Made by a program: the position numbers and the translations under genes
Notes under the pieces: generated by a model
The model's input: the letters and a program-made list of their open reading frames with translations, nothing else
Told to the model about the DNA's origin: nothing
Database searches by the model: none
Origin: Pseudomonas sp. GOM6
Lineage (GTDB): Bacteria > Pseudomonadota > Gammaproteobacteria > Pseudomonadales > Pseudomonadaceae
Direction: 5' to 3'
Length of the DNA stretch: 64,000 bases
NCBI RefSeq assembly: GCF_029537485.1
Contig: NZ_JARPUS010000007.1
Location: 1 to 64,000, forward strand
Part shown: in pieces, positions 24,922 through 36,493 of the stretch
Position numbering within the stretch: position 1 is the first letter of the stretch
How the letters are laid out: each line of letters starts with the position of its first letter

Positions 24922-25257
24922 ATGCCGATCATCGAATGGCAGGACTTCGAGCGCGTGGAGCTGCGTGTCGGCACCCTGCTCAGGGTCCGCCCCAACAGTG
25001 CCGCACGCAAACCCGCCTATGTGCTGGAAGTCGATCTGGGCGAGCTGGGCGTGAAGACCTCCAGCGCACAGATCACCGAGCATTACCGGGCCGACGAGCT
25101 GGTCGGCCGCCAGGTACTGTGCGTGTGCAACTTCGCCCCTAAACGCATCGCCGGAGTACGCTCGGACGTGCTGGTGACCGGCGCCTACGACCCGCAAGGC
25201 AAGGTGGTGCTGGCCGGCTTCGACCGACCGCTGGCCAACGGCGCGCGCCTGGCATGA
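24922..25257 (+). CDS. csaA: CsaA-like tRNA-binding domain protein
   Basis: A 111-residue OB-fold protein made only of the tRNA-binding domain (DFERVELRVGTLLRVRPN and KTSSAQITEHYRADELVGRQVLCVCNFAPKRIAGVRSD as two blocks, here described not quoted in full). This is the family of Bacillus CsaA and the EMAP-II-like domain at the end of MetRS. A chaperone-like or tRNA-binding role is assigned to the family. It sits 63 bp downstream of the AraC/cupin gene and 34 bp before the EamA transporter, same strand. Confidence 0.9.
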   Translation: MPIIEWQDFERVELRVGTLLRVRPNSAARKPAYVLEVDLGELGVKTSSAQITEHYRADELVGRQVLCVCNFAPKRIAGVRSDVLVTGAYDPQGKVVLAGFDRPLANGARLA

Positions 25258-25291
25258 AGCCCCTTGTCCCAACCCTACCCCGGGAATCCTG

Positions 25292-26164
25292 ATGCAACAC
25301 CGCACCGCACTTTTCGCCCTGCACCTGGGCGCCGTCTGTTTCGGCCTTTCCGGCATCTTCGGCAAGCTGGCTCTGGCCGCACCGCTGGTGATCGTGTTCG
25401 GCCGCGCCCTGTTCGCGGTCGGCGCCCTGGGCCTGTTCAGTCGCCTCGCCGAAACCACCCGCCGCCTGTCCTGGCGTCACCGGCTGGCCTTGGCGGCGGC
25501 GGGCCTGCTGTTGGGTGGGCACTGGTGGACTTTCTTCATCGCCGTGAAAGTGTCCGGCGTGGCCGTGGCCACGCTCGGTTTTGCCAGCTTTCCCGCCTTC
25601 ACCGTGCTGCTCGAAGGCATCCTGTTTCGCGAGCGCATCCGTCCGATGGAATGGCTGGTGGTGGGTCTGGTATGTCTTGGCCTCGTGCTGGTAACGCCGC
25701 ACTTCGACTTTGGCAGCGAGGCCACTTTGGGATTGGTCTGGGCAATCCTCTCGGGCCTGCTGTTCGCCCTGGTCTCGGTGAGCAACCGCGCCACCACCAA
25801 AGGCGTCGAGCCAGCCCAGGCAGCGCTGTGGCAGAACCTCGGCATCCTCGTCTGCACCTTGCCATTGGTGTGGTCGGTCCTGCCAGGGGTGCGTGCGCTG
25901 GACTGGCTGTGGATCGCCCTGCTCGGCCTGCTCTGCACCGCGCTGGCTCACAGCCTGTTCGTCGCCAGCCTGCGCGTGCTGAATGCACGCAGTGCGTCGG
26001 TGGTCTTCGCCCTGGAGCCGGTCTACGGCATTCTCTTTGCGTGGTGGCTGTTCAACGAGGAACCCGGTTTGCGCATGCTCTTCGGCGGCGCGCTGATCCT
26101 GCTGGCCACATTGATCTCAGCCCGTCTCAGCAAACACGCGCCCAGCGTCGACGACCTCAGCTGA
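25292..26164 (+). CDS. EamA-family (DMT) transporter
   Basis: A 290-residue inner-membrane protein with ten hydrophobic segments in two EamA repeats; the first repeat ends near residue 135 and the second near 280 (LEPVYGILFAWWLF is the typical segment of helix 9). DMT proteins move metabolites, often amino acids, across the inner membrane. No substrate marker is visible. The Pro/Gly-spaced ALEP motif supports the family. Its stop is 31 bp from the end of the convergent SelT-like gene. Confidence 0.85.
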   Translation: MQHRTALFALHLGAVCFGLSGIFGKLALAAPLVIVFGRALFAVGALGLFSRLAETTRRLSWRHRLALAAAGLLLGGHWWTFFIAVKVSGVAVATLGFASFPAFTVLLEGILFRERIRPMEWLVVGLVCLGLVLVTPHFDFGSEATLGLVWAILSGLLFALVSVSNRATTKGVEPAQAALWQNLGILVCTLPLVWSVLPGVRALDWLWIALLGLLCTALAHSLFVASLRVLNARSASVVFALEPVYGILFAWWLFNEEPGLRMLFGGALILLATLISARLSKHAPSVDDLS

Positions 26165-26194
26165 TATGGCAGCCACGCGCACCCGCCAAAGGCG

Positions 26195-26470
26195 TTATCG
26201 GTCGATGTGCCCCAGGTCGCGCTCGGGATCAATCAGGTCGCGCAGGCGCTGCTTGAGCTCCTTGGCCTCGGGAAAACCACCATCGGCCTTGCGCTCCCAC
26301 AGTTGTACGCCATCACACACGATGCGGAACACACCGCCCGTGCCCGGCTGTAGGCTGACCATGCCCAGCTCCTCGGCGAAGGTACTGAGCAGCTCCTGGG
26401 CCAGCCAGGCAGCACGCAGCAGCCACTGGCACTGAGTGCAATAGGTGATGACCACTTCCGGTTTGCTCAT
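26195..26470 (-). CDS. SelT/SelW/SelH (Rdx) family thioredoxin-fold protein
   Basis: A 91-residue protein with CTQC at residues 11-14 in the context ITYCTQCQW, the CxxC of the Rdx family (in animals the second or first Cys is Sec). The C-terminal segment GGFPEAKELKQRLRDLIDP is typical of bacterial members. The ATG at 26470 follows SD GGAGG; longer frames lack this. A redox function is presumed. It follows the FimV-like gene after a terminator, so it is probably a separate transcript. Confidence 0.88.
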   Translation of the reverse strand: MSKPEVVITYCTQCQWLLRAAWLAQELLSTFAEELGMVSLQPGTGGVFRIVCDGVQLWERKADGGFPEAKELKQRLRDLIDPERDLGHIDR

Positions 26471-26518
26471 GGCAACCTCCGCTCGATTGGGGCGCGCATC
26501 ATACCGCGCATAAACAGC

Positions 26519-26543
26519 AACGCCGCGGACAAGCCGCGGCGTT
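26519..26543 (-). terminator. hairpin downstream of the FimV-like gene
   Basis: A 10-bp stem, AACGCCGCGG paired with CCGCGGCGTT, with a 5-base loop, 22 bp past the FimV-like stop. On the minus strand it is followed by GCTGTTTA, a weak T run. Strong stem, moderate terminator. Confidence 0.65.
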
Positions 26544-26564
26544 GTATTCGCCCAGAGACCGACT

Positions 26565-28592
26565 TCAGGCGATCTTCGCCAGCAGTTCGCGCGCCTGTTC
26601 GCGCTCCTGCTCATCACCCTGGCTGATCAACTCGTTGAGGATGTCGCAGGCACTGCCAATATCGCCCTGTTCGATATAGGCCAACGCCGTATTGAGGCGC
26701 ACCAGATGGTCGCGATTACCGGCCAAATGATTGAGGTCAGCGGACATCGACCCACCCTCACGCCGCGCCACCTGCTCGACGTCAAAGGCATCGATGAAGT
26801 CGGCATCGAGTACCTGTTCCTGAGGCATCTCGGCAAAAGTGGCCAGCAGCCTATCGTCCGCACTCATCTCGGACACCTCGGGCAGCTCCTGGAGGTTGGA
26901 GCTGAAGTCAGGGTCGAGCAGATCTTGCCGGGCCTTCTCGGCCTTAAGTCGGGCCGACTGCTCGGGCTGGAACGGGCTAGCCAGCTCCCAGTCGGCATCC
27001 AGTGACAGGTCATCCAGATTGAGCTGGAAGTCGTCCTGCAGCATGGTGACCTGCTCGACCGGCTCCCTGGTGGTCACCGGTGCAGCCGTTTCCTGGGTTC
27101 GCTGCAGGTGGCCATAACGTGCGCGGATCTGATCGATCTGCACATGGCTGGCGCCCATCTCATGCAGCTGGCGCTCCTGTTCGAAAAAAGCGCCGGCATC
27201 GCCCAACTCACCGCAAACCTCCAGCATGCGCAAACGCAGATCCAAGCGTTCAGGATGCTGCTCGATGGCCCTGCGCAGGCTATTGGCTGCATCGGCAAAA
27301 CGCCCGTAGGCGATATAGATATTGGCGCCCTCCAGCGGATCGGTGGCCGGTTGGGCCTTGGGCTGAGGCGCTGGCGGCGCCACCGTGACGGGCACGGCGA
27401 CAGGCTCGCGTTGCTCTGTTTCTCGTACCACGGGCCGGGACACCATACGCGGCTCGGCCGGCGGCTGACGCTGCGGCAAGGGCTCGCTCGGTGCCCTGCG
27501 CCGCCAGGCAAGCAAGGCAAAGCCCGCCAGCAACAGCAGCGCCAGGGCTGCGACGAGCCAGCCCACCCAGGCCATACTCCGCGACTCGGCAACCGGAGCG
27601 GCCGCCTCGGTCACAACAGGGGCGGGCGGTGCCACCGGCATGGCCTGCTGCTCCAACTGGGCACGGATCTGCTGCATCTGCAGATCCTTCTCGGCCATCT
27701 GTGTCTGCAGTTGCTGGAGCTGTTCCTGCAACTGACTCAGGGTGTTCTGCAGCTGCAAGTTCTGCGCATTGACCTGGGCCAGCTCGGCCACCAGACGCTC
27801 CTGTTCGACTTGTGCTGGCGGCTGCTCCTCGGCGGCAACAGCCGGCGCTTGCGGGGCTACCTGGCTATCAGCAGCCACGGCAGCTGATACTGGTTCGGCA
27901 ACAGAAGCCCTGACGCTGTCCGGCAAGAGCAACTGAGCACCTGCCAGCAAGCGGCCAGGATCACCATTAGTGAAGGCTTGCGGGTTGAGAGCCAGGATGT
28001 CGCCCATCAAGGCCTCACGAGAGCCGGCACCCTCATTGCCCTGCAAGCGCCCCGCAATCGTCCACAGGCTGTCACCACGCTGGACCTGATAGCGCTCGCC
28101 ATTTACTGCCGGCGGTAGCGGCCGATCAGGGCTGCGCTGCCATGTGTTCGCCACCGGCGCTGGCAGCGGTGCTGCCTGCGGAGTATGGAAAGACGAACCC
28201 GGCGGGTCGATCAGCACCGTGTACTCACGCAGCAGGTTGCCACCCGGCCTGGCCACTTCGACGATAAAGTTCAGATAGGGCTCACGTACTGGCTTGCTTG
28301 ACTGCACGCGAATCAATCCACGCCCGCCTCGCAGAACCGGAGTGAAGCGCAGGTCGTTGAGAAAGTAGAAGCGCTCTACGCCGATACGTCGGAACTCCTC
28401 GTCGGAAGCCAGGCGCACCTTGATATCCTGATCCTCCAGGTCGCCAACCTGCAGCAGCTCGATTTCGGCATCCAGTGGCTGATTGAGCGCCGAGTGCAGA
28501 TTGATGTCGCCCAGGCCCAGGGCAGACGCGGCGCCCGAATAGAAGACAGACCCGGAGGCCAGCCCCAGCAGTAAAAGACGAAAACGAGCCAT
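26565..28592 (-). CDS. FimV/HubP-like protein
   Basis: 675 residues. Order of parts: signal peptide to about residue 24 (ASA), FimV N-terminal domain (LGLGDINLHSALNQPLDAEI and following, to about 150), a LysM domain (YQVQRGDSLWTIAGRL, about 168-228), Pro/Ala linker, a Gln-rich coiled coil (about 265-325), one membrane helix (about 343-363), cytoplasmic TPR-like helices (about 420-480), and the FimV C-terminal domain (SACDILNELISQGDEQEREQ). FimV/HubP proteins are polar hubs that bind peptidoglycan outside and recruit partners inside. P. aeruginosa FimV is about 919 residues, so this is a shorter paralogue with a short cytoplasmic part. Confidence 0.87.
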   Translation of the reverse strand: MARFRLLLLGLASGSVFYSGAASALGLGDINLHSALNQPLDAEIELLQVGDLEDQDIKVRLASDEEFRRIGVERFYFLNDLRFTPVLRGGRGLIRVQSSKPVREPYLNFIVEVARPGGNLLREYTVLIDPPGSSFHTPQAAPLPAPVANTWQRSPDRPLPPAVNGERYQVQRGDSLWTIAGRLQGNEGAGSREALMGDILALNPQAFTNGDPGRLLAGAQLLLPDSVRASVAEPVSAAVAADSQVAPQAPAVAAEEQPPAQVEQERLVAELAQVNAQNLQLQNTLSQLQEQLQQLQTQMAEKDLQMQQIRAQLEQQAMPVAPPAPVVTEAAAPVAESRSMAWVGWLVAALALLLLAGFALLAWRRRAPSEPLPQRQPPAEPRMVSRPVVRETEQREPVAVPVTVAPPAPQPKAQPATDPLEGANIYIAYGRFADAANSLRRAIEQHPERLDLRLRMLEVCGELGDAGAFFEQERQLHEMGASHVQIDQIRARYGHLQRTQETAAPVTTREPVEQVTMLQDDFQLNLDDLSLDADWELASPFQPEQSARLKAEKARQDLLDPDFSSNLQELPEVSEMSADDRLLATFAEMPQEQVLDADFIDAFDVEQVARREGGSMSADLNHLAGNRDHLVRLNTALAYIEQGDIGSACDILNELISQGDEQEREQARELLAKIA

Positions 28593-28841
28593 GAGGCCCT
28601 CCCCTCGTACGCACCCGCTCTGCCTCTATGAGCATGTATTCCCTGGATGGCTTGGCGCGTGAGGTGACAACTGTCGGGGGCAATCCCTGGCAACCCGGCA
28701 ACGAAGGCGCCGGCCAGAGCGCCTTGCAAGGCGTACAAAACTGGCAAGCATAAGGCCAGCATATTAATGCAAACCTATAAATGCCAACCAGATCTCATTC
28801 TATTTAGTAATAAGAGCGCCTGTTCAGGAAACAGCAGACGC

Positions 28842-29276
28842 TTAGGAGCGCTCCAGGTTGGCCAGAATACGAGCATGCACGCCCTGACAGATGCGCTGCT
28901 CTTCCTCGCTGATGCCGGCGAATAACTCGGCGCGCAGTTGCTGGGCGATGCTCTCGATCTGCTCGATCAGCGGCCGCGCCTTGGCGGTGAGCACCACCTT
29001 CTTGGCCCGACGATCCTCAGGAACAGCAATGCGTTGCACCAGCTCCTGCCCCTCCAGGCCATCCAGCAGACGGGCCAGGGTCGGCCCCTCCACGCCTACG
29101 GTTTGCGCCAGTTCGCGCTGGGTGGGCGCTTCCTTGAGCAAGGCCAGGTGCAGCAGCACCAACCAGCGCGCCTGGGACAGGCCAAGACCGGAAAGACGAC
29201 GATCCAGTTCCGCGCGCCAGGCGCGGGATAACTGGGCCAACTGCATACCGAAACTGTGATGGGCAAACTTGTGCAT
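28842..29276 (-). CDS. MarR-family transcriptional regulator
   Basis: 144 residues with a SlyA/MarR winged HTH: ALLKEAPTQRELAQTVGVEGPTL (HTH, about 47-70), LARLLDGLEGQELVQR and the beta wing PEDRRAKKVVLTAKA. The ATG at 29276 is preceded by no strong SD; an upstream start at 29312 is possible. It is upstream of the FimV-like gene but 249 bp away, so co-transcription is unlikely. Ligand and targets are unknown. Confidence 0.87.
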   Translation of the reverse strand: MHKFAHHSFGMQLAQLSRAWRAELDRRLSGLGLSQARWLVLLHLALLKEAPTQRELAQTVGVEGPTLARLLDGLEGQELVQRIAVPEDRRAKKVVLTAKARPLIEQIESIAQQLRAELFAGISEEEQRICQGVHARILANLERS

Positions 29277-29398
29277 GGGTGGGGCTCTCAGCTGATTCTT
29301 GCTGCCGCCCACCCCCCAAGGTGCGTGTGGACTGCAGAAAAACCTAATTATTAGTCACCTAACCATAACTCCGGCAGGGCTGAGCGCCAAGCCCATTG

Positions 29399-30403
29399 TC
29401 ACCATTTGACATACTGATCCTCGACAAAGCCCCACAGATTATCGATAGGGACCGGCGGCCGCCCCGGCGGGCGCAACGTGCCCTGAAAACGGCCGAATAC
29501 CTGCTTGAAGTTACTGGCCAGCATGCCGAGGTTCAGTCGTTCACAATGCAGGCCGTGGCCACGAAAGGTCAGTTCCACCTGGCCATCACCCGAAACGATG
29601 CGCCACGGCGCCAGCGGCTGGTCGCGGTCGTACTGGAAGTGCACGCCGCCCACCGGCAGCAGTTGTCCATCGAGCCAGTAGCAGTTCTCGCTGAAGCTGG
29701 TTTCGTTGACCCCACAGGATAGATTGAGGCCGACGCGGGTTGCCCCGACCCGCCCCGACAGGCACGCCCAGTTCCAGTTCGTCTCCGGGCGCATGTAGCC
29801 GGCCGACCAGTCATGATGGGCGAAGGCGCCGATGTCGGCCAAGTCGAAGTCACCCAGCGCACTCTGCACCTGTCCCTGGCAGCGAACCCCCGCCACCTTC
29901 TGCGCATAGACCCAGCCATCGACGGCGGTCGGCGTACAGATGCACATGGGCTGGAACTGCTCTTCGGAAAAGCCCGCTTCAATACGCGTGCCATCGTCCA
30001 GTTCCACCAGCAGGCTTTTCCTGGTGCCCTGGTTGTCCAGACGCAACAGGTTGGCGCCGCTACGCAACTCGCAGATACCCGCATTGGGCTGGGTGGAGAA
30101 CGACGTTCCGAAGCCCAGCGGCCGGCGGAACTGACGCTCGATCATACGCCCGGTGGAAGGCTGGAACAGATAGACGAAGCCGGCCGTGAGCAGGCTGATA
30201 TCAGCCAAGGCACAGCCGCCAATCAGCTCCTCGCTGACCAGCCCGAAATACTGAAACTGGTGGTAGCGTCGCCACTTGGCCAGCGTGCCTCGCCGCTGCC
30301 CCATGGGTGAGCGGAAGTCAAAGTCACGCCAGTTGATCTGCTCCGGCGCGCCGGGAAAGATGCCATAGCGGGGTTGGCCATTGGCCTGGATCAGTCGTTC
30401 CAT
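29399..30403 (-). CDS. DUF2804 family protein
   Basis: 334 residues, soluble, without signal peptide. The sequence has the family pattern of many Trp/Tyr and Gly residues in beta strands (YFGLVSEELIGGCALADI, GAFAHHDWSAGYMRPETNWNW, RGHGLHCERLNLG). The fold resembles the lipocalin-like hydroxyneurosporene/AttH group, and the family is linked to lipid handling by weak similarity only. No activity is established. It sits between the MarR gene and recQ, same strand. Confidence 0.83.
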   Translation of the reverse strand: MERLIQANGQPRYGIFPGAPEQINWRDFDFRSPMGQRRGTLAKWRRYHQFQYFGLVSEELIGGCALADISLLTAGFVYLFQPSTGRMIERQFRRPLGFGTSFSTQPNAGICELRSGANLLRLDNQGTRKSLLVELDDGTRIEAGFSEEQFQPMCICTPTAVDGWVYAQKVAGVRCQGQVQSALGDFDLADIGAFAHHDWSAGYMRPETNWNWACLSGRVGATRVGLNLSCGVNETSFSENCYWLDGQLLPVGGVHFQYDRDQPLAPWRIVSGDGQVELTFRGHGLHCERLNLGMLASNFKQVFGRFQGTLRPPGRPPVPIDNLWGFVEDQYVKW

Positions 30404-30496
30404 GAATGCACCCGAGGGGAAGGTGCAGCGATCCTAACAGCCACCCACGCCTGGCCGAGAGACCAGACGCGCCAGGTACAGCGACCCTTGCGGCCA

Positions 30497-32629
<2,133 letters not shown>

Positions 32630-32775
32630 GGGCAGCGGGATCATCCGGTGAGTAAAGGAAGCGGCCGCGCAGTATACGCGAGCCGAAGCTTCGGCTGGCC
32701 CTCGCCCGTCGGCCGTGCTTTTGCAGGCACGGGCGGCTAGAATCCCGGTGTTTTCCCACTCAAGGTAGTCCCACG

Positions 32776-33363
32776 ATGTCCTTCGCTGAGCAACTGTCCC
32801 GCCTGCAAGCCTTTCTCGATGCCGATGACCTGCACGAGGAAGCGCTGGACTACATCGCCGCCCACGGCTACCTGACCGCCCTGAGCATCTGCCCCGAGCA
32901 GGTGCCGGAGCGCGAGTGGATCGACGCGCTGTTCGCCGAGCCGCCGCACTACCGCAGCGACATCGAGCGCGAAGAAGTGGAAATCACCCTGCACCTGCTC
33001 AAGGCACACATCGCTCGCCAGCTGGCCAGCGATGACGAGCCGGAAATCCCCTGCGAGCTGGACCTGGGTGAAAACCCGGACGACTCCGAGCTGCGCGGCT
33101 GGTGCATCGGTTTCATGGAAGGCGTTTTCCTGCGCGAGGCCGTGTGGTTCGAGGACTCCGAGGACGAAGTCAGTGAGCTGCTGCTGCCGATCATGGTTGC
33201 CTCCGGCCTGTTCGACGAGCAGCCGGAATTCGCCGAAATCGCCCGCGACCAGCAACTGGTGGACAGCATGGTCGACCAGATTCCCGACGTGCTCACCGCC
33301 CTGTTCCTGCTGTGCCAGGCCCCGGAAGAAAAACCCGCACTGCTCAAGCCCCGTCACCACTAA
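32776..33363 (+). CDS. UPF0149/YgfB family protein
   Basis: 195 residues, all-alpha and acidic, with the UPF0149 pattern: [41 protein letters not shown], and [10 protein letters not shown] at the C-terminus. The P. aeruginosa relative YgfB is described as a regulator of the ampDh3/AlpA pathway, but the family is broad and that role is not shown here. Good SD. It is 9 bp upstream of the YbaN gene, probably co-transcribed, and divergent from recQ. Confidence 0.88.
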   Translation: MSFAEQLSRLQAFLDADDLHEEALDYIAAHGYLTALSICPEQVPEREWIDALFAEPPHYRSDIEREEVEITLHLLKAHIARQLASDDEPEIPCELDLGENPDDSELRGWCIGFMEGVFLREAVWFEDSEDEVSELLLPIMVASGLFDEQPEFAEIARDQQLVDSMVDQIPDVLTALFLLCQAPEEKPALLKPRHH

Positions 33364-33372
33364 GGTGCGCCC

Positions 33373-33774
33373 ATGGCGCACGCCGACATCCAGCAGAGTC
33401 GCCACCGCAGCGTGCGTTACGTGCTGCTGGTGCTCGGCTGGCTGAGCGTTGCGCTGGGGGTGATCGGCATTTTCGTGCCGGTATTGCCGACCACGCCCTT
33501 CCTGCTGCTGGCCGCCGCCTGCTTCGTGCGCAGCTCGCGGCGCTTCTATCTCTGGCTGGTCAACCACAAGCATCTCGGCCCGTGGATACGTGACTACCTG
33601 GAAGGCAACGGCATTCCGCTCAAGGGCAAGGTCTACGCCATCGGCCTGATGTGGCTCAGCATTGGCCTGTCCTGCTACCTGGTGCCGCTGTTCTGGGCCC
33701 GAGCCTTCATGCTCGGCAGCGCGGTGCTGGTCAGCTGCTACATTTTGCGCCAGAAGACCCTGCCAAGCCGCTGA
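33373..33774 (+). CDS. YbaN (DUF454) membrane protein
   Basis: 133 residues. The conserved core of the family is LGVIGIFVPVLPTTPFLLLAAACF (membrane segment, about 20-52, described in pieces), followed by SRRFYLWLVNHKHLGPWIRDY and two C-terminal membrane segments. Family function is unknown. Start at the ATG at 33373 gives the family-like N-terminus. Confidence 0.88.
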   Translation: MAHADIQQSRHRSVRYVLLVLGWLSVALGVIGIFVPVLPTTPFLLLAAACFVRSSRRFYLWLVNHKHLGPWIRDYLEGNGIPLKGKVYAIGLMWLSIGLSCYLVPLFWARAFMLGSAVLVSCYILRQKTLPSR

Positions 33775-33850
33775 TCGCCTGATCGGGCGAAACCGGCAAA
33801 GTCATAGCTCCTTGCCTACACTCTCCTGACTTCCCATGGAGAGGCCCTTC

Positions 33851-34537
33851 ATGAAGCAACCCAGCACTCAGGGACGAGCCCAGCGCCTGCCGGCGATCTG
33901 GCTCATGCTGGGCACCCTACTGATTGCCGCGGCCTCCTGGGCCAACTGGAACTTCGAGCTGATCATCGGCAATGCGGAGAAGCGCTACGGCAACCTGGGC
34001 AATGCCAAAACCCGTATCCAGGCCTGGGATGAGTTGATCCGCGCCAGCGAAAGCCTCTCAGAAAAAGACAAGCTGACCAGCGTCAATCGCTTCTTCAATC
34101 GCCAGTTCCGCTTCTCCGACGATATCCGCAACTGGCGCCAGAACGACTATTGGGCAACGCCTATCGAGGCGCTGGTCAAGGGCGCCGGCGACTGCGAAGA
34201 CTATTCCATCGCCAAATACTTCACCCTGCGCCGCCTTGGCGTGCCCTCGGAAAAACTGCGCATCACCTACGTCAAAGCCTTGCAGTACAACCAGGCGCAC
34301 ATGGTGCTGACCTACTACGCCAGCCCCAGTGCCGAGCCACTGGTGCTGGACAACCTGATCGGCGAAATCCGCCCCGCCTCCCAGCGCAAGGATCTGCTGC
34401 CGGTCTACGCCTTCAATGCCGAGGGGCTCTACCTCCCCGGCCAGACCGGCAAGAAGAGCGACACCAAGAAACTCTCGCGCTGGCAGGACCTGCTGAAAAA
34501 GATGCGCGCCGAAGGCTTCGATATCGGCGAGGGTTAG
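33851..34537 (+). CDS. lapG: LapG periplasmic cysteine protease
   Basis: Transglutaminase-like cysteine protease that cuts the N-terminal anchor of a LapA-type adhesin and so releases biofilm. 228 residues: an N-terminal signal/anchor (about 14-30), then the catalytic domain with Cys115 (GAGDCEDYS), His150 (NQAHMVL) and Asp167 (LVLDNLIG), the LapG triad. SD GGAGAGG fits the ATG at 33851; a start 15 bases upstream overlaps this SD. It is followed after 9 bases by lapD, its inhibitor. Calcium-binding acidic residues expected for the family lie near DWxDD-like segments before the Cys. No adhesin gene is in the window. Confidence 0.93.
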   Translation: MKQPSTQGRAQRLPAIWLMLGTLLIAAASWANWNFELIIGNAEKRYGNLGNAKTRIQAWDELIRASESLSEKDKLTSVNRFFNRQFRFSDDIRNWRQNDYWATPIEALVKGAGDCEDYSIAKYFTLRRLGVPSEKLRITYVKALQYNQAHMVLTYYASPSAEPLVLDNLIGEIRPASQRKDLLPVYAFNAEGLYLPGQTGKKSDTKKLSRWQDLLKKMRAEGFDIGEG

Positions 34538-34546
34538 GAGAAGACC

Positions 34547-36493
34547 ATGTCCCTGTTGAAACAGCTATTTCTCGCCATCTGCCTGTTCCTGGTGGTGGCC
34601 TTCACCGGCAGCTTCATTTCCGGCGTCGAGAGCTCACGGGAACAATTGATCGGACAATTGCGTTCCCACGCCCAGGACGCCGCCACCGCCCTCGGTCTGT
34701 CGATGACCCCGCACGTGGACGACCCGGCAATGATCGAACTGATGGTCAGTTCGATCTTCGACAGCGGCTACTTCGCCACCATCCGCGTGGTGCGCATTCC
34801 GGGTGACGAGGTCATCGTCGAGCGGCGCACTACCACCACCTCGGACAAAGTGCCGTCCTGGTTCGTCAACCTGGTCGACCTCGACCCGCAGGGCGGCGAT
34901 GCGCTAATCATGCGCGGCTGGGAACAGGCCGCGCGAGTCGAGGTCCTCAGCCATCCGCAATTCGCTCTCGCCAAGCTATGGGACAGCGCCGTCGGCAGCC
35001 TGCTCTGGCTACTGCTGTGCGGGGTGGTCAGCGCCATCCTCGGTGGCTGGCTGCTGCGCACCCAGCTGCGCCCACTGGACAACATGGTGCAGCAGGCCCA
35101 GGCCATCACCCGTCGCGAATTCCTCACCCTGCCCCGCGTACCGCGCACGCCTGAGCTCAAGCGGGTAGTACTGGCCATGAACCAGATGGTCGAGAAGCTC
35201 AAGCAGCTATTCGCCGAAGAGGCCGCGCGCAGCGAGAAACTGCGCGAGGAAGCCTACCAGGACACCCTCACCGGCCTGGCCAATCGCCGTCTGTTCGATA
35301 TCCAGCTGGCCAGCCAGCTGGACGTCAGCGAACAGAACGCCGAGGGCTATGTGATGTTCCTGCGGGTCAATGACCTCGGCGGTCTCAACCAGCGTCTGGG
35401 CGGACAGAAAACCGACGAGCTGATCAGCGCCATCGGCGAAATCCTCAAGCGCCTGCTCGCAGAACGCGGCAGCCCGGACTGGCTGGCCTCGCGCAGTCGA
35501 GGCGGCGAGTTCACCCTGCTGGCACCCGGCCTGGCCGGCGAGGATGCCGACCGCCTGGCCATGGGCCTGATCGAAAGCCTGGAAAGCCTGCGCCAGACCG
35601 GCGCCAGCGACTGCACGCCGGTCACCCATCTGGGCATCGCCGCCTTCAAGCCTGGTGAAGAGGCCAGCACGGTGATCGCCCGCGCCGACCAGGCGCTGGC
35701 CCAGGCCCAGGCTCACCCCGGCAAGCCCTGGGAGCGGGTGGACGACTTCAATGCCCTGGCCGGTCAGGGCCAGCACGACTGGCGCAAGTGGATCGATGAA
35801 GCGCTCAATCAAGGCAAGCTGCAGCTGTACTTTCAGCCGGTGGTCAACTGCACCGAGCGCGGCCAGGTCATTCATCAGAAGGTACTGGCGCGCCTGCTCG
35901 ACCCCCAGGGTGAAGCCATCGCTGCCGGCCGTTTCCTGCCCTGGATCGAACGCCTGGGTTGGACCGCGCGCTTCGACCTGGCCATGCTCGAACACAGTCT
36001 GGCTCACCTGAGCAGCCATCCGCAGCCCCTGGCACTGAGCCTGTCCGCCGCGACCCTGCGCGAACCCGACCAGCTGAACAAGCTGCTGGAGATGCTCAGG
36101 GCCCACCCCGAGCAAGGCGAGCTGATGACCTTGGAGCTGGACGAGCGCCACCTGCCTCCGGCTGCCGAGCTGGAAAAACTCAGCCAGCAGGTGCGCGAAA
36201 CCGGCTTCAGCCTGGGCCTGCAGCACTTCGGTGGGCGCTTCAGCCTGATCGGCAACCTCACTCACCTGGGGCTGGCCTACCTGAAGATCGATGGCAGCTA
36301 CATCCGCGCCATCGACCAGGAAGATGACAAGCGGGTATTCATCGAAGCCATCTTCCGCGCCACCAACAGCATCGATCTGCCATTGATCGCCGAGATGGTC
36401 GAAACCGAAGGCGAGCTGGCAGTAATCACGGAGCTGGGTATCGATGGCGCCATGGGCCGCCTGATTGGTGCACCTGCGCCCTGGCAGGGTTAA
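34547..36493 (+). CDS. lapD: LapD, c-di-GMP receptor that sequesters LapG
   Basis: 648 residues: membrane segment 1 (about 5-25), periplasmic LapG-binding domain (to about 145), membrane segment 2 (about 147-168), HAMP with a long linker, a degenerate GGDEF domain (RGGEF near residue 318 in place of GGDEF) and a degenerate EAL domain (KVLARL near residue 445 in place of EALLR). The same RGGEF/KVL changes are known for Pseudomonas fluorescens LapD, which binds c-di-GMP without synthesising or degrading it. It overlaps the convergent PLP-enzyme gene by 4 bp. Co-transcribed with lapG. Confidence 0.94.
   Translation: MSLLKQLFLAICLFLVVAFTGSFISGVESSREQLIGQLRSHAQDAATALGLSMTPHVDDPAMIELMVSSIFDSGYFATIRVVRIPGDEVIVERRTTTTSDKVPSWFVNLVDLDPQGGDALIMRGWEQAARVEVLSHPQFALAKLWDSAVGSLLWLLLCGVVSAILGGWLLRTQLRPLDNMVQQAQAITRREFLTLPRVPRTPELKRVVLAMNQMVEKLKQLFAEEAARSEKLREEAYQDTLTGLANRRLFDIQLASQLDVSEQNAEGYVMFLRVNDLGGLNQRLGGQKTDELISAIGEILKRLLAERGSPDWLASRSRGGEFTLLAPGLAGEDADRLAMGLIESLESLRQTGASDCTPVTHLGIAAFKPGEEASTVIARADQALAQAQAHPGKPWERVDDFNALAGQGQHDWRKWIDEALNQGKLQLYFQPVVNCTERGQVIHQKVLARLLDPQGEAIAAGRFLPWIERLGWTARFDLAMLEHSLAHLSSHPQPLALSLSAATLREPDQLNKLLEMLRAHPEQGELMTLELDERHLPPAAELEKLSQQVRETGFSLGLQHFGGRFSLIGNLTHLGLAYLKIDGSYIRAIDQEDDKRVFIEAIFRATNSIDLPLIAEMVETEGELAVITELGIDGAMGRLIGAPAPWQG

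Noticed and set aside
28593..28841. Promoter TTGGCA-N15-TAATAT before the FimV-like gene
   Set aside because: Good boxes (28761-28787) but a 15-bp spacer is short and nothing else supports it.
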